In this document: positions 1-8,606 of the stretch, in pieces
How positions within the stretch are numbered: the first letter of the stretch is position 1
Layout: every line of letters starts with the position of its first letter
From: Paenibacillus_AM sp052180255
GTDB lineage: Bacteria > Bacillota > Bacilli > Paenibacillales > NBRC-103111
Assembly: GCF_052180255.1 (NCBI RefSeq)
Contig: NZ_CP197466.1
Location: 868,001 to 932,000, forward strand
Length of the DNA stretch: 64,000 bases
Reading direction: 5' to 3'
Position numbers and translations under genes: made by a program
The notes under the pieces: model-generated
Told to the model about the DNA's origin: nothing
What the model saw: only the letters and a program-made list of their open reading frames with translations
The model's database searches: none

Positions 1-40
1 AGTCTTTTTTCATCGAATTCAAGAGGATGGGTGAAGGTTT

Positions 41-880
41 ATGTTAATCAATCAACGGTTTACGATCGGTGAAATGGCTAAGATGCATCGAGTAGCAGAA
101 TCTACCCTTCGCTACTATGACGAAATGGACATTTTTACACCGAAGATGGTCGATCCGAAGACACAGTATCGATATTATACAATTGACCAGTTTTCGACAA
201 TTGATCATATTAAATTTCTGCGGCACTTGAACCTTCCACTTAAGGTAATCAAACGATACATGGATGAACGAACACCTTCCTATGCGCTTGATCTATTAAT
301 GCAGCAAAAAAATTTAATGATTCAGAAGCAGAAAGAAATCGAATATTTGCTTTTAAAAATGAACAGTGGCATCGAAGTCATCCAAGATGCGATGCAAACG
401 CCACAGCAGACCGTGATGTTCAAATCCCTTCCGAGACGAATGATCGCCTCTGTCGCAATTGTACCAAATGCAACGGATGAGATGTTCGAGTATTGTATTC
501 ATAATCTGCAAAAGATGGTATTGCAAGATGCAAAGTGGAGTGAAATCATGCTGTATACAGGTGCCATTGGGGTCACTGTCGCGAAAGAAGCACTTTCTCA
601 CGGTCAGTTTCAATCGTTTAACCGTGTGTTTCTTCATATGAATGATATTCCATATGATGCCGCAAACTTTGATTCGATAGCTGAGGGAATGTTTGCTTCT
701 ATGTATCATCATGGACCTTATGAACGAACAGGTCAGACATATGAACAACTTCTCTCCGCAATTAAGCAAAATGGTTATGAGATCCTTGGAGATGCAATTG
801 AACTCTGCATTGTCGATTTTTCCATGACCAAGAATACGGAGGAATATATAACCGAAATTCAAATTCCGGTTCATGGATAA
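41..880 (+). CDS. MerR family regulator with GyrI-like effector domain (BmrR-like)
   Basis: This is a 279-residue transcriptional regulator. Residues 7-75 form a MerR winged helix-turn-helix (FTIGEMAKM, then STLRYYDE and YRYYT). A dimerising helix follows (about 80-115), and from about 125 to the end there is a GyrI/BmrR-like ligand-binding fold ending in EIQIPV. The layout matches drug-sensing MerR activators such as BmrR. A purine-rich site (AGAGGAT) precedes the ATG. The next gene is a MATE efflux pump on the same strand. A perfect 13-bp dyad lies in the gap, so this protein probably activates the pump when it binds a cationic or lipophilic compound. The ligand cannot be read from the sequence. 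Confidence 0.9.
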   Translation: MLINQRFTIGEMAKMHRVAESTLRYYDEMDIFTPKMVDPKTQYRYYTIDQFSTIDHIKFLRHLNLPLKVIKRYMDERTPSYALDLLMQQKNLMIQKQKEIEYLLLKMNSGIEVIQDAMQTPQQTVMFKSLPRRMIASVAIVPNATDEMFEYCIHNLQKMVLQDAKWSEIMLYTGAIGVTVAKEALSHGQFQSFNRVFLHMNDIPYDAANFDSIAEGMFASMYHHGPYERTGQTYEQLLSAIKQNGYEILGDAIELCIVDFSMTKNTEEYITEIQIPVHG

Positions 881-900
881 AACGTTTCCCTACTTATCGC

Positions 901-929
901 TTGACCTTCAAGTTACTTGAGAGTTTAAG
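901..929 (+). promoter_or_regulatory. MerR-type promoter/operator ahead of the MATE gene
   Basis: TTGACC (901-906) and a weak -10 TTTAAG (924-929) flank a perfect inverted repeat TCAAGT-T-ACTTGA (908-920). A dyad between the -35 and -10 elements is how MerR-family activators bind. The spacing here is 17 bp with the boxes chosen, whereas MerR promoters usually have 19 bp, so the exact -10 is uncertain. Confidence 0.5.
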
Positions 930-962
930 CTGTTGAGAGCAAGAAGAAAAGGGGAAATTATC

Positions 963-2312
963 ATGCAACAAGAAGTCATTCATCAAGATTTAAGGACGAA
1001 AAGTATTCGGAAGTTGTTTGTGTCTTATTTGGTACCTGCCGTACTGGGTATGGTGCTCATGTCGATTAACATTATTATTGATGGGATTATGGTTAGCCGC
1101 GGTGTGGGACAACTCGGTCTTGCGGGTGTTAACGTCGCATCTCCTGTGTTCCCGATTATTTTTGCGATTTCATTATGGATCGGGATGGGGGGAGCAACCC
1201 TGTATTCCATCGCACTTGGGGAGAATAAAATCGAACGTGCTAGGCATATCTTCACACAATCGATTACACTTGCCGTGGTTGTGGTTGGCATCTTAATGGT
1301 CGTGTGTTTATGGAACATAGAGGGACTTGCCTATTTGTTCGGTGCCAATGAAGTCATTTTGCCGTATACATTGGAATACCTAAAAGTTTTGTTAATGTTC
1401 GGGGTTATTTATGTATTGGAAAATGTACTGAGTATTTTTATTCGTAACGACGGCAATCCGCGACTTGCGATGACAGGACTCATCATTACTGCAATTTTGA
1501 ATATTATTTTTAATTACGTATTTATTTTTATTTTTCATTGGGGCGTTAGAGGGTCCGCGCTTGGGACGATTTTATCTGCTGCTATTGGTTTCCTCGTGCT
1601 CCTCACTCATTTTTTCAAAAAGGATAGCCTATTGAAATGGACCAAGCTGCGGTTTGATTGGGCTATTGTGAAGGACATTATGACAATTGGATTCCCTAGT
1701 TTTGTGACGGAAATGTCAGTAGCGATCGTTACAGTCGGATACAATGTGGCCTTTATTAAACATGCAGGCGAGATAGGGGTTGCTGGCTTTGCAATCGTAA
1801 ATAACATTCATACGATGGCACTCCTCGTCTTCTTCGGTGTTGGGGCTGCGCTGCAGCCAATCGTCAGCTACCACTTTGGTGCAGAGTTGTTTGATCGCAT
1901 GAAAGCTGCGTTGCGACTTGCCGTGAAAACAGCCGTGGTATGTGGCATTATTGCGGTTGTGTTAGGGTTTATTTGTGCCAAATATATTGTCATGCTGTTT
2001 GATATTCAATCGCAGCAGTTGCTTGATTTTACAGTTAAAGGGATTGGACTATTCTTTATTCAATATATTTTCCTCGGTTTCAATATCGTATATGCCGAGT
2101 ACTTCCAGTCGATTAGACAGACGAAGCGTTCTACGTTTATTATTCTAAGTCGTGGGTTACTATTGGTGTTCCCGCTGCTTTGGATCTTGCCAAACTTCCT
2201 AGGTGTGAATGGGATCTGGCTGGTACCTGTTACAGCTGAAGCACTGACAATGATCATGATTCTAGTTATGAACCGTAGGAAAGATCCGCTCCTAGTGACT
2301 AGAAAAGCTTAA
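963..2312 (+). CDS. MATE family multidrug efflux transporter
   Basis: This is a roughly 449-residue membrane protein with about twelve hydrophobic segments arranged as two similar halves, as in Na+- or H+-driven MATE exporters (MepA/NorM/DinF type). The N-terminal half contains SYLVPAVLGMVLMS and the IRNDG turn (about residue 170). I start at ATG 963 because AAAAGGGGA lies just upstream; an in-frame TTG at 933 lacks such a site. It follows a MerR/GyrI-like regulator, which points to inducible efflux of toxic cations or drugs. Substrate range cannot be inferred. No terminator is obvious before the deoR-like gene. Confidence 0.9.
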   Translation: MQQEVIHQDLRTKSIRKLFVSYLVPAVLGMVLMSINIIIDGIMVSRGVGQLGLAGVNVASPVFPIIFAISLWIGMGGATLYSIALGENKIERARHIFTQSITLAVVVVGILMVVCLWNIEGLAYLFGANEVILPYTLEYLKVLLMFGVIYVLENVLSIFIRNDGNPRLAMTGLIITAILNIIFNYVFIFIFHWGVRGSALGTILSAAIGFLVLLTHFFKKDSLLKWTKLRFDWAIVKDIMTIGFPSFVTEMSVAIVTVGYNVAFIKHAGEIGVAGFAIVNNIHTMALLVFFGVGAALQPIVSYHFGAELFDRMKAALRLAVKTAVVCGIIAVVLGFICAKYIVMLFDIQSQQLLDFTVKGIGLFFIQYIFLGFNIVYAEYFQSIRQTKRSTFIILSRGLLLVFPLLWILPNFLGVNGIWLVPVTAEALTMIMILVMNRRKDPLLVTRKA

Positions 2313-2355
2313 TATAATGAGCATGATCGGCGTAATGCGCTTGCACCGGTCTGAG

Positions 2356-2391
2356 CCCTGTGTCACAATCAGGGAAAGTGATGAAACAGGG
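2356..2391 (+). promoter_or_regulatory. Inverted repeat just upstream of the deoR-like gene
   Basis: CCCTGT (2356-2361) pairs with ACAGGG (2386-2391), and TCAC (2363-2366) with GTGA (2378-2381), giving a two-step stem ending five bases before the ribosome binding site. It could be an operator or an RNA hairpin affecting translation. The function is not known. Confidence 0.35.
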
Positions 2392-2405
2392 ACATTGGAG
2401 GCTTG

Positions 2406-3356
2406 ATGGAATTCGTGAAGTTGCAAAAAATGATTGAAGCAGCCAAGCTTTATTATTTGTACGACTACAGTCAACAGGATATTGCGAATCAGCTTGGGAT
2501 ATCGCGTCCAACTGTCTCGCGGCTGTTGCAGCAAGCAAAAGAAGAGGGCATTGTTGAAATTCGAATTACGGACCCTACAGAAAATAGTAAGTTACTTGAA
2601 CAGGAGCTGGAGCATACATTTGGACTGAAGAGGGCTCTTGTTACCTCTGTTCCTGTGTATGAAGACGATGTTATCAAACAGTATTTGGGGCAATTAACGG
2701 CTGCATATTTAAATGAAATTGTACAAGACGGTGATTTGATCGGCACGAGCTGGGGAACGACACTCTATCAAGTCGCCTTGCATTTAGAGCATAAGCATGT
2801 GAAGGATGTTCGGATTGTGCAATTAAAGGGCGGAGTGAGTCATTCGGAGACGAAGACGTTCGCTTCGGAGACTGTCCATCTGTTCGAACAAGCCTATGAT
2901 GCGAAATCGTATCAGCTTCCTCTCCCCGCGATTGTCGACCACGTCGTCGTCAAAGAGGCCATAGAGAAAGATCGTCATATTCGAAAACTGCTGGACATGG
3001 GCAGACAGGCGAATATTGCGTTATTTACAATTGGCGTGCCGAAAACGGATTCACTGCTTTTTCAGGTCGGTTATTTGACAGAAGAGGAAGAACAGTTCAT
3101 TATGAATCGCGCGGTTGGCGATATTGCTTCTCGCTTTTTTGATCAAGATGGTAACATCTGTAACGAAGCTTTGAACGCACGCACAATTGGGATTGAACTT
3201 CTTGAGTTAAGCTCGAAGGAGCAGTCTATTCTTGTTGCAGGTGGAGCGAAGAAAGTGGCAGGTATCCGTGGAGCCTTGAAGGCGAAATATGCGAATGTAC
3301 TTGTGACGGATCACCATACAGCTCGAATGCTTCTGGAAAAAAAGAATGTAGAATAG
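2406..3356 (+). CDS. deoR: SorC/DeoR-type deoxyribonucleoside regulator
   Basis: This 316-residue protein has an N-terminal helix-turn-helix (residues 8-50: YSQQDIANQLGISRPTVSRLL) and a C-terminal sugar-phosphate-binding domain (about 60-310) containing the family motifs DLIGTSWGTT and VAGGAKKVAGIRGAL. Length and sequence match B. subtilis DeoR (SorC family, not E. coli DeoR), which represses deoxynucleoside catabolism and is relieved by deoxyribose-5-phosphate. The ATG at 2406 follows GGAGG. A likely target, deoC, lies about 9.5 kb downstream, separated by an exporter and a glycan cluster, whereas in B. subtilis deoR adjoins dra(deoC)-nupC-pdp. Another sugar-phosphate ligand remains possible. 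Confidence 0.8.
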   Translation: MEFVKLQKMIEAAKLYYLYDYSQQDIANQLGISRPTVSRLLQQAKEEGIVEIRITDPTENSKLLEQELEHTFGLKRALVTSVPVYEDDVIKQYLGQLTAAYLNEIVQDGDLIGTSWGTTLYQVALHLEHKHVKDVRIVQLKGGVSHSETKTFASETVHLFEQAYDAKSYQLPLPAIVDHVVVKEAIEKDRHIRKLLDMGRQANIALFTIGVPKTDSLLFQVGYLTEEEEQFIMNRAVGDIASRFFDQDGNICNEALNARTIGIELLELSSKEQSILVAGGAKKVAGIRGALKAKYANVLVTDHHTARMLLEKKNVE

Positions 3357-3446
3357 ATTCAATTTGGGTTTCAGTTATGTCATGGTATTTCACTTTTATA
3401 TCATGTAAGATATAGGGTACTTAACATGTAAGAGGGAGGAACGACT

Positions 3447-4466
3447 GTGACTTTTGGAGCTAGAGTGCTCAAGACGGGGATGGCAGTTACCTTGTCTCTG
3501 TTTATCAGCACATTATTCCATTTTTCAAGTCCAGTAATTGCAGCTGTAGCGGCGATTTTTGCGATGCAGCCTTCTATTTATCGATCTTGGCGATATTTTA
3601 TGGAGCAGCTTCAGACGAATACATTAGGCGCGATACTTGCGGTGCTGGGAGGTTTTTTCTTCTCAAAAGAGCCCATTGCAGTAGGACTTGTATGTATTTT
3701 AGTTATTATGCTTTGTTTGAAGCTTCGCATGGAAGAGACGATCGGACTGACACTTGTAACCGTAATTGCAGTAATGGAAGCATCTGGTGAATGGGAATTT
3801 GCACTTAATCGATTTTTACTTATTTTAATTGGAATGTGTTCGGCCTTTTTAATTAATATTTTATTTTTCCCACCTAAACCAAAGGAGCAGTTTGTCGGAC
3901 ATATTCATACGGTGTTCTCTAAGCTTTCTTTGCTGCTTCGTACCGTGATTTCAGATGAAATCAAAGAGAGTGTGTATCGGGATGAGAAACAATCGATGGA
4001 GGATTCACTTAAGTCGATTGCGGATAAATATAAATTGTTTGAGGAAGAGCTGAAGAAACTTAAGAAGGCGAAATACTCGCAGGCAAGAGAGTTAGTTATT
4101 TATAAGAAAATGCTGCACACGCTTCGTAAAGGCGCAGAAGTGCTGGATGTAGTGGAGGAACATTATTTTCACTCGCCACGAACGCAAGAGACGGATGATA
4201 TTTTCGATCAGCATTTGGAGAAATTAATAAAATTCCATGAACATGTACTGCTCAAATTCGATGACATGCTCAAGCCAGAGTGTACGGATGGACTTCTTTT
4301 AGAAGAAGAGAATGAGACATTCATGGGACTTGTCTTGGACCAGTATGAAGATCGCCGTGATGGCATGCATCGCATGATGATTGTAGCAACTGTGATGTAT
4401 GATTACGGCTATCAGATTCAAAGGTTAGATAAACTTGTGGAGCATTACAACCGAGGATCAGAATAA
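3447..4466 (+). CDS. Aromatic acid exporter family membrane protein (ArAE_1/DUF939-like)
   Basis: This is a 339-residue protein with a hydrophobic N-terminal part (about 1-145, roughly five membrane segments) containing AAIFAMQPSIYRSWRYFMEQ, the hallmark of the ArAE/FUSC exporters. The charged, helical C-terminal cytosolic part (about 150-339) is typical of the DUF939 group (B. subtilis YqjA/YgaE type). The start is GTG, chosen because AGGGAGGA lies seven bases upstream. It stands alone between deoR and a convergent APS kinase gene and ends in a shared strong hairpin terminator. It probably exports a small organic acid; the substrate is unknown. Confidence 0.82.
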   Translation: MTFGARVLKTGMAVTLSLFISTLFHFSSPVIAAVAAIFAMQPSIYRSWRYFMEQLQTNTLGAILAVLGGFFFSKEPIAVGLVCILVIMLCLKLRMEETIGLTLVTVIAVMEASGEWEFALNRFLLILIGMCSAFLINILFFPPKPKEQFVGHIHTVFSKLSLLLRTVISDEIKESVYRDEKQSMEDSLKSIADKYKLFEEELKKLKKAKYSQARELVIYKKMLHTLRKGAEVLDVVEEHYFHSPRTQETDDIFDQHLEKLIKFHEHVLLKFDDMLKPECTDGLLLEEENETFMGLVLDQYEDRRDGMHRMMIVATVMYDYGYQIQRLDKLVEHYNRGSE

Positions 4467-4473
4467 GAGGAAT

Positions 4474-4529
4474 AAAATAAGGATAGTGACCGCGAATCAA
4501 TTTCATCTGCGGCACTATCCTTATTTTTT
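4474..4529. terminator. Bidirectional terminator between ArAE exporter and cysC
   Basis: AAAATAAGGATAGTG plus CCGC pairs with GCGG plus CACTATCCTTATTTT across a 15-nt loop, with one bulged base. It has a T run on the plus strand and an A run at the other end. It overlaps the last codons of the minus-strand cysC gene. Confidence 0.8.
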
Positions 4530-5054
4530 GTGTGAAGTGGGTATAGCTGCAAGAATGAGATCCATGCACTCTTGTACCGTTTTTAAGTGAGTGGGGCAGA
4601 TCGCTTGAGGAGCTAACGGAGGTTCGTAGGATTGATGAATCCCTGTGAATTGTTTCAGTTCACCGGATTCTACTTTTTGGTACAAACCTTTAGGATCACG
4701 CTGCTGGCAAATTTCCAGCGGGCATTCCACATACACCTCAATAAATTGCTCGGTACCCACCCCGCTGCGCACTTGATCACGAATAAGACGATACGGAGAA
4801 ATGGAAGAAACAATGACATGGAATCCAGCAGTAAGAAGCAATTTCGCCACTTCCCCTGTCCGGCGCCCTACCTCACAGCGATCCTCTGTCGTAAATCCGA
4901 GATCACGATTCAATCCTTGTCTTAATTCATCGCCATCAAGAATAATGGATGGATCCAGCCTAAGTTTAAGTGCCTGAGCCAAGGTTGTCTTTCCAGCACC
5001 GGAGAGTCCTGTTAACCAGATGAGGTAATGAATACTCTCCTTACTCGTATCCAT
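4521..5054 (-). CDS. cysC: Adenylylsulfate (APS) kinase
   Basis: A complete 177-residue APS kinase: ATP + adenylyl sulfate gives PAPS, the activated sulfate donor. The P-loop GLSGAGKTT is at about residues 16-24, DGDELR at about 40, and the APS-binding lid motif KGLYQKVESGELKQFTGI at about 121-138, where family members have KGLYKKA...GEIKxFTGI. Its start overlaps the sulfotransferase stop by 14 nt, so the two are probably translationally coupled. No ATP sulfurylase or PAPS reductase is nearby. The context (sulfotransferase, glycosyltransferases) argues for supplying PAPS for sulfating a glycan rather than for cysteine synthesis; that role is inference. Confidence 0.93.
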   Translation of the reverse strand: MDTSKESIHYLIWLTGLSGAGKTTLAQALKLRLDPSIILDGDELRQGLNRDLGFTTEDRCEVGRRTGEVAKLLLTAGFHVIVSSISPYRLIRDQVRSGVGTEQFIEVYVECPLEICQQRDPKGLYQKVESGELKQFTGIHQSYEPPLAPQAICPTHLKTVQECMDLILAAIPTSHKK

Positions 5055-5778
5055 AAAGGTTCATTCCCTCACTGCAATATTGTCTGATTGCTTGTATTTC
5101 TTTGTGCGTCCTACGTCGACTTGTACTGTTCAGCTGAACGGATAATACGTGTTGAATGTCTTCGACGGATACATCTGCAAGCTTAGAGAGCATGTGAAGC
5201 GTATGTTCTTCTCGATTGTTGATATCTTCGTATCGGAATAAATAAATGGAGTTTGCATCATTTTGAAGTTGCCAATATTCATGGGCATGCTTATTCCAAG
5301 TCGCAGCGAATTTTTTAATATCACTTGCCCAATAGCGTTTCTCACTTCGCCATATATCTACTGGATGACGAACGAGTAGGATGATTATCATTTGTGGAAA
5401 GATCATCTTAAGCAGCTCAATTTCGTCTCTGCCATAGCGTACCTCCTTGAATCCAATCCGATCGTGATTATTGCGGTGCTGAACATATAAGGCTTGAAGC
5501 ATCGTCCGCGCGCCCTCGATGATAGCCTCATGTATGAAGGGGTGATCCGGTGTCATATTCGCAATCCACGTATTCGGATCTTCTTGTCTGCCAAAATAAT
5601 TTTGCTTCTCTGACTCGCTGCAAGTTGAGAAATGCTCTAAATCTTTGCGGAATTCGGTAAAACCTTTAAGGATGCCACCCTGCTCACCCCAGATCAGCGT
5701 CTGTTTCCTGCTATTAAAAATACGCTGTACGAGCGTTGAGCCTGTTCGCTGGGTGACACCCAGAATTACGATATCCAT
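5041..5778 (-). CDS. PAPS-dependent sulfotransferase family protein
   Basis: This 245-residue protein shows the two nucleotide-binding motifs of sulfotransferases. The 5'-phosphosulfate loop is GVTQRTGSTLVQRIF at the N-terminus (residues 6-20), and the 3'-phosphate motif LVRHPVDIWRSEKRYW lies around residues 135-150. YEDI (near 195) resembles the RYEDL motif of carbohydrate sulfotransferases. ATG 5778 follows AGAGGTGA; an in-frame GTG lies two codons earlier. It overlaps the upstream glycosyltransferase by 13 nt and the downstream APS kinase by 14 nt. The three genes therefore look like one coupled unit that makes PAPS and transfers sulfate, presumably to the glycan built by the glycosyltransferases. 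The acceptor is unknown. Confidence 0.85.
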   Translation of the reverse strand: MDIVILGVTQRTGSTLVQRIFNSRKQTLIWGEQGGILKGFTEFRKDLEHFSTCSESEKQNYFGRQEDPNTWIANMTPDHPFIHEAIIEGARTMLQALYVQHRNNHDRIGFKEVRYGRDEIELLKMIFPQMIIILLVRHPVDIWRSEKRYWASDIKKFAATWNKHAHEYWQLQNDANSIYLFRYEDINNREEHTLHMLSKLADVSVEDIQHVLSVQLNSTSRRRTHKEIQAIRQYCSEGMNLYGYE

Positions 5779-8522
5779 ACGCACTCACCTCTAGCTGTCC
5801 ACAGGGCATGAACCTGAACAGGGATTTCCGTATAAATTGCCTCTTCAGCGATGACTATATCGGGCTGAGCATAGTGTTCATCTTCCCAATTCATCCATTG
5901 CAGTCTGCCGAAGGAATAGAAATGCATGCCAGCTAAGTGCCGGATACGGAGATAGATAAGTTCCCCGCTTTGTAAGTATTGAATAATCATCTGCCCCAAT
6001 TTTGTATCGTGTTGCGGGGACTGTTCGACGTAAATTTCAATGAGGCGTTTGGCATTTCGTACCGGAGTCAGATTGGATTCACTAGGAGTGCTTATGCATG
6101 ATTTTAACAATTTCTTCCACTGATTATCCCATCGTAATTTGGAAAATGCAGTTGCAACACCCTGGGCTTTACTTTTGAATGATAATAGTTTATCTGGATG
6201 TTCAAGTAGATCGCAGATTGCCTCTTCAAGTGCGGCGCCATGAGGCTCAATTAATAAACCATTATATTGATTGATGACAAGATCAGTCAGCCCCCCTACC
6301 CTTGTTGCAATTACAGCATTGCCGCATGCCATTGCCTCTAGACAAGACAGGCTGGTGCCTTCACTGAATAAGGTTGGAATGATGGTGATGTCTGCTTCTT
6401 GATAAGCTTTTGACATTTCTTCTAGTGGAAGGGAGTACCATTTGATGCGACCGGGCCATTTTTTTATTTTTCCAGTTACATGTTGGGTATCTTCTTCAGA
6501 ACCTTTTCCTACAAAATGAAACTCGACCTGCGGATACCTTTCCAAAATGGCATCTATTCGTTCTAGTGCTAAATAGAGTCCTCGTGCATGGTATAGACGG
6601 CGCGGATATAAAATAACGATTTTGTCTCGTAAGGCCAGGTGATCATCCCGAGGTACAAATACACTTGTATCGACATAGTTGGGAATGACGGTAATATTTT
6701 GACCTAATGTGTAGTCAATCGTTTGGAACCAATTCGGGCAATTGTTATCGACAGAGACGAGATTGCCGCATAACTGTGCGCCTTCGATAAATCGTCTATT
6801 CGTTTCCCAGAATGTCGTGCCATCTTTAAAAGAGGTATTCATGTGGTCCCAAGAGATGCCGTGTATGATCCCGATACTTGACCCACTCGCCTCGTAGGGC
6901 CATGCATTGAAATAAGCCGAGTAAATCGTAGCAGCGGATTGCTCAGCCGTCTGCTCTTGAAACAATCGATTGAAAGTCGAAACGGTAGAGATGGAGAAGG
7001 GATGCGTACGTTGTCCACCTCTTGATAAGGAAACGACATCGATTTCGTTAAACTTACGCACCCACGCATAGTTTCCGTATTGATAGATGGTCATCTGAAT
7101 ACCTAGCTGCTTACAGAGCTCGAATAGATCGACCAAGTAGCGCTCTGCCCCGCCTGAGTAAAAATTGTTCCCTTCATAATCTAGGAATGTCACAGTCATG
7201 ACTGCTATTTTATTCGCAGATTGATAGTTTCCATATATTTTCCAAATAATAGGATGGTTCATAAGGAATTGCTCGAATTGATCAATGCGCGATGACCACT
7301 GATTGGCAAGGGCAAGCTGAATCCCGTTTTGATTCGCCTCCAATGCAGTTGAAGGATGCAGAGAGGCAAGAATAGCCTGCTCGAACTGTTCGACCTGGCT
7401 TGCAATCTGAACCCATTTACATGCATACGGCAGCATTTCAGGTAAAGGCGAAGTCACGACAGGAATGCCCAGTGCGGCATATTCATAGAACTTGATCGGT
7501 GAGACATGTTTTGTAATGTCATTCAAAAGGAAAGGAATCAGAGCAACTTGAAAAAATTGCCCATACGCAGCTAAATCTTTGTAATTTTTGGCACCTAAAA
7601 AATGAATATTGCTCGGTAAGATAAGATGATTCCGATCCTCTCGGCCATTATTACCAATACAGACAAATTGCCAATTAGGATGACGTTCTGCGAGTGTATG
7701 GATTAAATCCATATCGAACCATTTTTCAATCGCTCCAAAATATCCAATGATCGGTTGCCCCTGCTCAATGAAGGACTGCAGCTCAGCAGGTGGAGTAGGC
7801 GAGTGCATACAAGTTTGGAAGTCTGGGACATGGACCCCATTTGGTAAATAGATCGCATCTGTACGCTTGGATACATAATCTCGTAAATGCTTAGCAGAGT
7901 AAGTCAAGATAGGGGCATGTTTAACCAATTCCTCATGTTTCAACCGCATTTGCTCGTCATAGAGAGAGAAGAACTCCAATTGATCTAACAAGTCATACCA
8001 AATGATTTTATGAGGCAATAAATCCGCCCAAGCGAGTTGGACCATCCAGCTAATCAACACAATGACAGACAGACTCCGTAGAGCAGGCAGTAAAAAAGCC
8101 TCCCCACCTTGGATGACGAACATATTATTTTCTATCTCACGAATAGAGAATGTTTCTTCAGCCGTATCACAAAAAAAACATAAGTATCCCCTTTGCGCTA
8201 ATTCTTTTAAAAAATGCTGCGGTCGTTGTTGGGGCTCCCACCCGACAGCACCGGGATAGACGACAATGGCTTTATAGGATCGTTCCTTTAATAGCCGCAG
8301 GATGAATAAAGTTTCATTGTGCAATTTTCCATGGAACATCCGGCTGTAATATGTCTGACGAGCTGTATATTCTGATAAAAAGGTAGTGATTGACTCCAAG
8401 GTGTCTCCTCCTACATATCCGTCTGATGTATACAACATGTTTATGTATGAAGCGAATATTTGGTTGTATCCTTGCCCAACAGACTTGAGCCAATTTGTAA
8501 TAGCGTTAGGCCGCTTCATCAT
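5766..8522 (-). CDS. Two-domain glycosyltransferase (tandem GT-B domains)
   Basis: A 918-residue protein with two GT-B glycosyltransferase modules. Module one, about residues 84-420, has QRPQHFLKELAQRGY at about 99-113, PIIGYFGAIEKWFD at about 257-270 and KFYEYAALGIPVVTSPLPE at about 344-362. It resembles the separate 342-residue enzyme at 10650. Module two, about 436-810, is GT4-like: SGGAERYLVDL at 457, ILYPRRLYHARG at 637 and the E-x7-E region EGTSLSCLEAMACGNAVIATRVGG at 721-744. A tail of about 100 residues is unassigned. The ribosome binding site is weak (AGGAG is 18 nt away). It overlaps the downstream sulfotransferase. Tandem domains suggest addition of two sugars in succession; sugars and acceptor are unknown. 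Confidence 0.88.
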   Translation of the reverse strand: MMKRPNAITNWLKSVGQGYNQIFASYINMLYTSDGYVGGDTLESITTFLSEYTARQTYYSRMFHGKLHNETLFILRLLKERSYKAIVVYPGAVGWEPQQRPQHFLKELAQRGYLCFFCDTAEETFSIREIENNMFVIQGGEAFLLPALRSLSVIVLISWMVQLAWADLLPHKIIWYDLLDQLEFFSLYDEQMRLKHEELVKHAPILTYSAKHLRDYVSKRTDAIYLPNGVHVPDFQTCMHSPTPPAELQSFIEQGQPIIGYFGAIEKWFDMDLIHTLAERHPNWQFVCIGNNGREDRNHLILPSNIHFLGAKNYKDLAAYGQFFQVALIPFLLNDITKHVSPIKFYEYAALGIPVVTSPLPEMLPYACKWVQIASQVEQFEQAILASLHPSTALEANQNGIQLALANQWSSRIDQFEQFLMNHPIIWKIYGNYQSANKIAVMTVTFLDYEGNNFYSGGAERYLVDLFELCKQLGIQMTIYQYGNYAWVRKFNEIDVVSLSRGGQRTHPFSISTVSTFNRLFQEQTAEQSAATIYSAYFNAWPYEASGSSIGIIHGISWDHMNTSFKDGTTFWETNRRFIEGAQLCGNLVSVDNNCPNWFQTIDYTLGQNITVIPNYVDTSVFVPRDDHLALRDKIVILYPRRLYHARGLYLALERIDAILERYPQVEFHFVGKGSEEDTQHVTGKIKKWPGRIKWYSLPLEEMSKAYQEADITIIPTLFSEGTSLSCLEAMACGNAVIATRVGGLTDLVINQYNGLLIEPHGAALEEAICDLLEHPDKLLSFKSKAQGVATAFSKLRWDNQWKKLLKSCISTPSESNLTPVRNAKRLIEIYVEQSPQHDTKLGQMIIQYLQSGELIYLRIRHLAGMHFYSFGRLQWMNWEDEHYAQPDIVIAEEAIYTEIPVQVHALWTARGECVWIS

Positions 8523-8606
8523 CTTAAGTAAGACGAGTTACTCCTAGTTAAAGTCAGACATAATGTGTACTAGGTTATGCGAGGAAAGAAAGGGGGGAGA
8601 AGCTTG

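Noticed and set aside
353..874. A 173-codon minus-strand frame opposite the MerR-like gene
   Set aside because: It is fully inside a gene with clear family motifs, has no ribosome binding site and no recognisable domain.
8571..8579. CATAACCTA (minus strand) as a sigma-K -10 element for the 918-aa glycosyltransferase
   Set aside because: It fits CATAnnnTA, but no AC-type -35 lies at the proper distance; the match alone is too weak.
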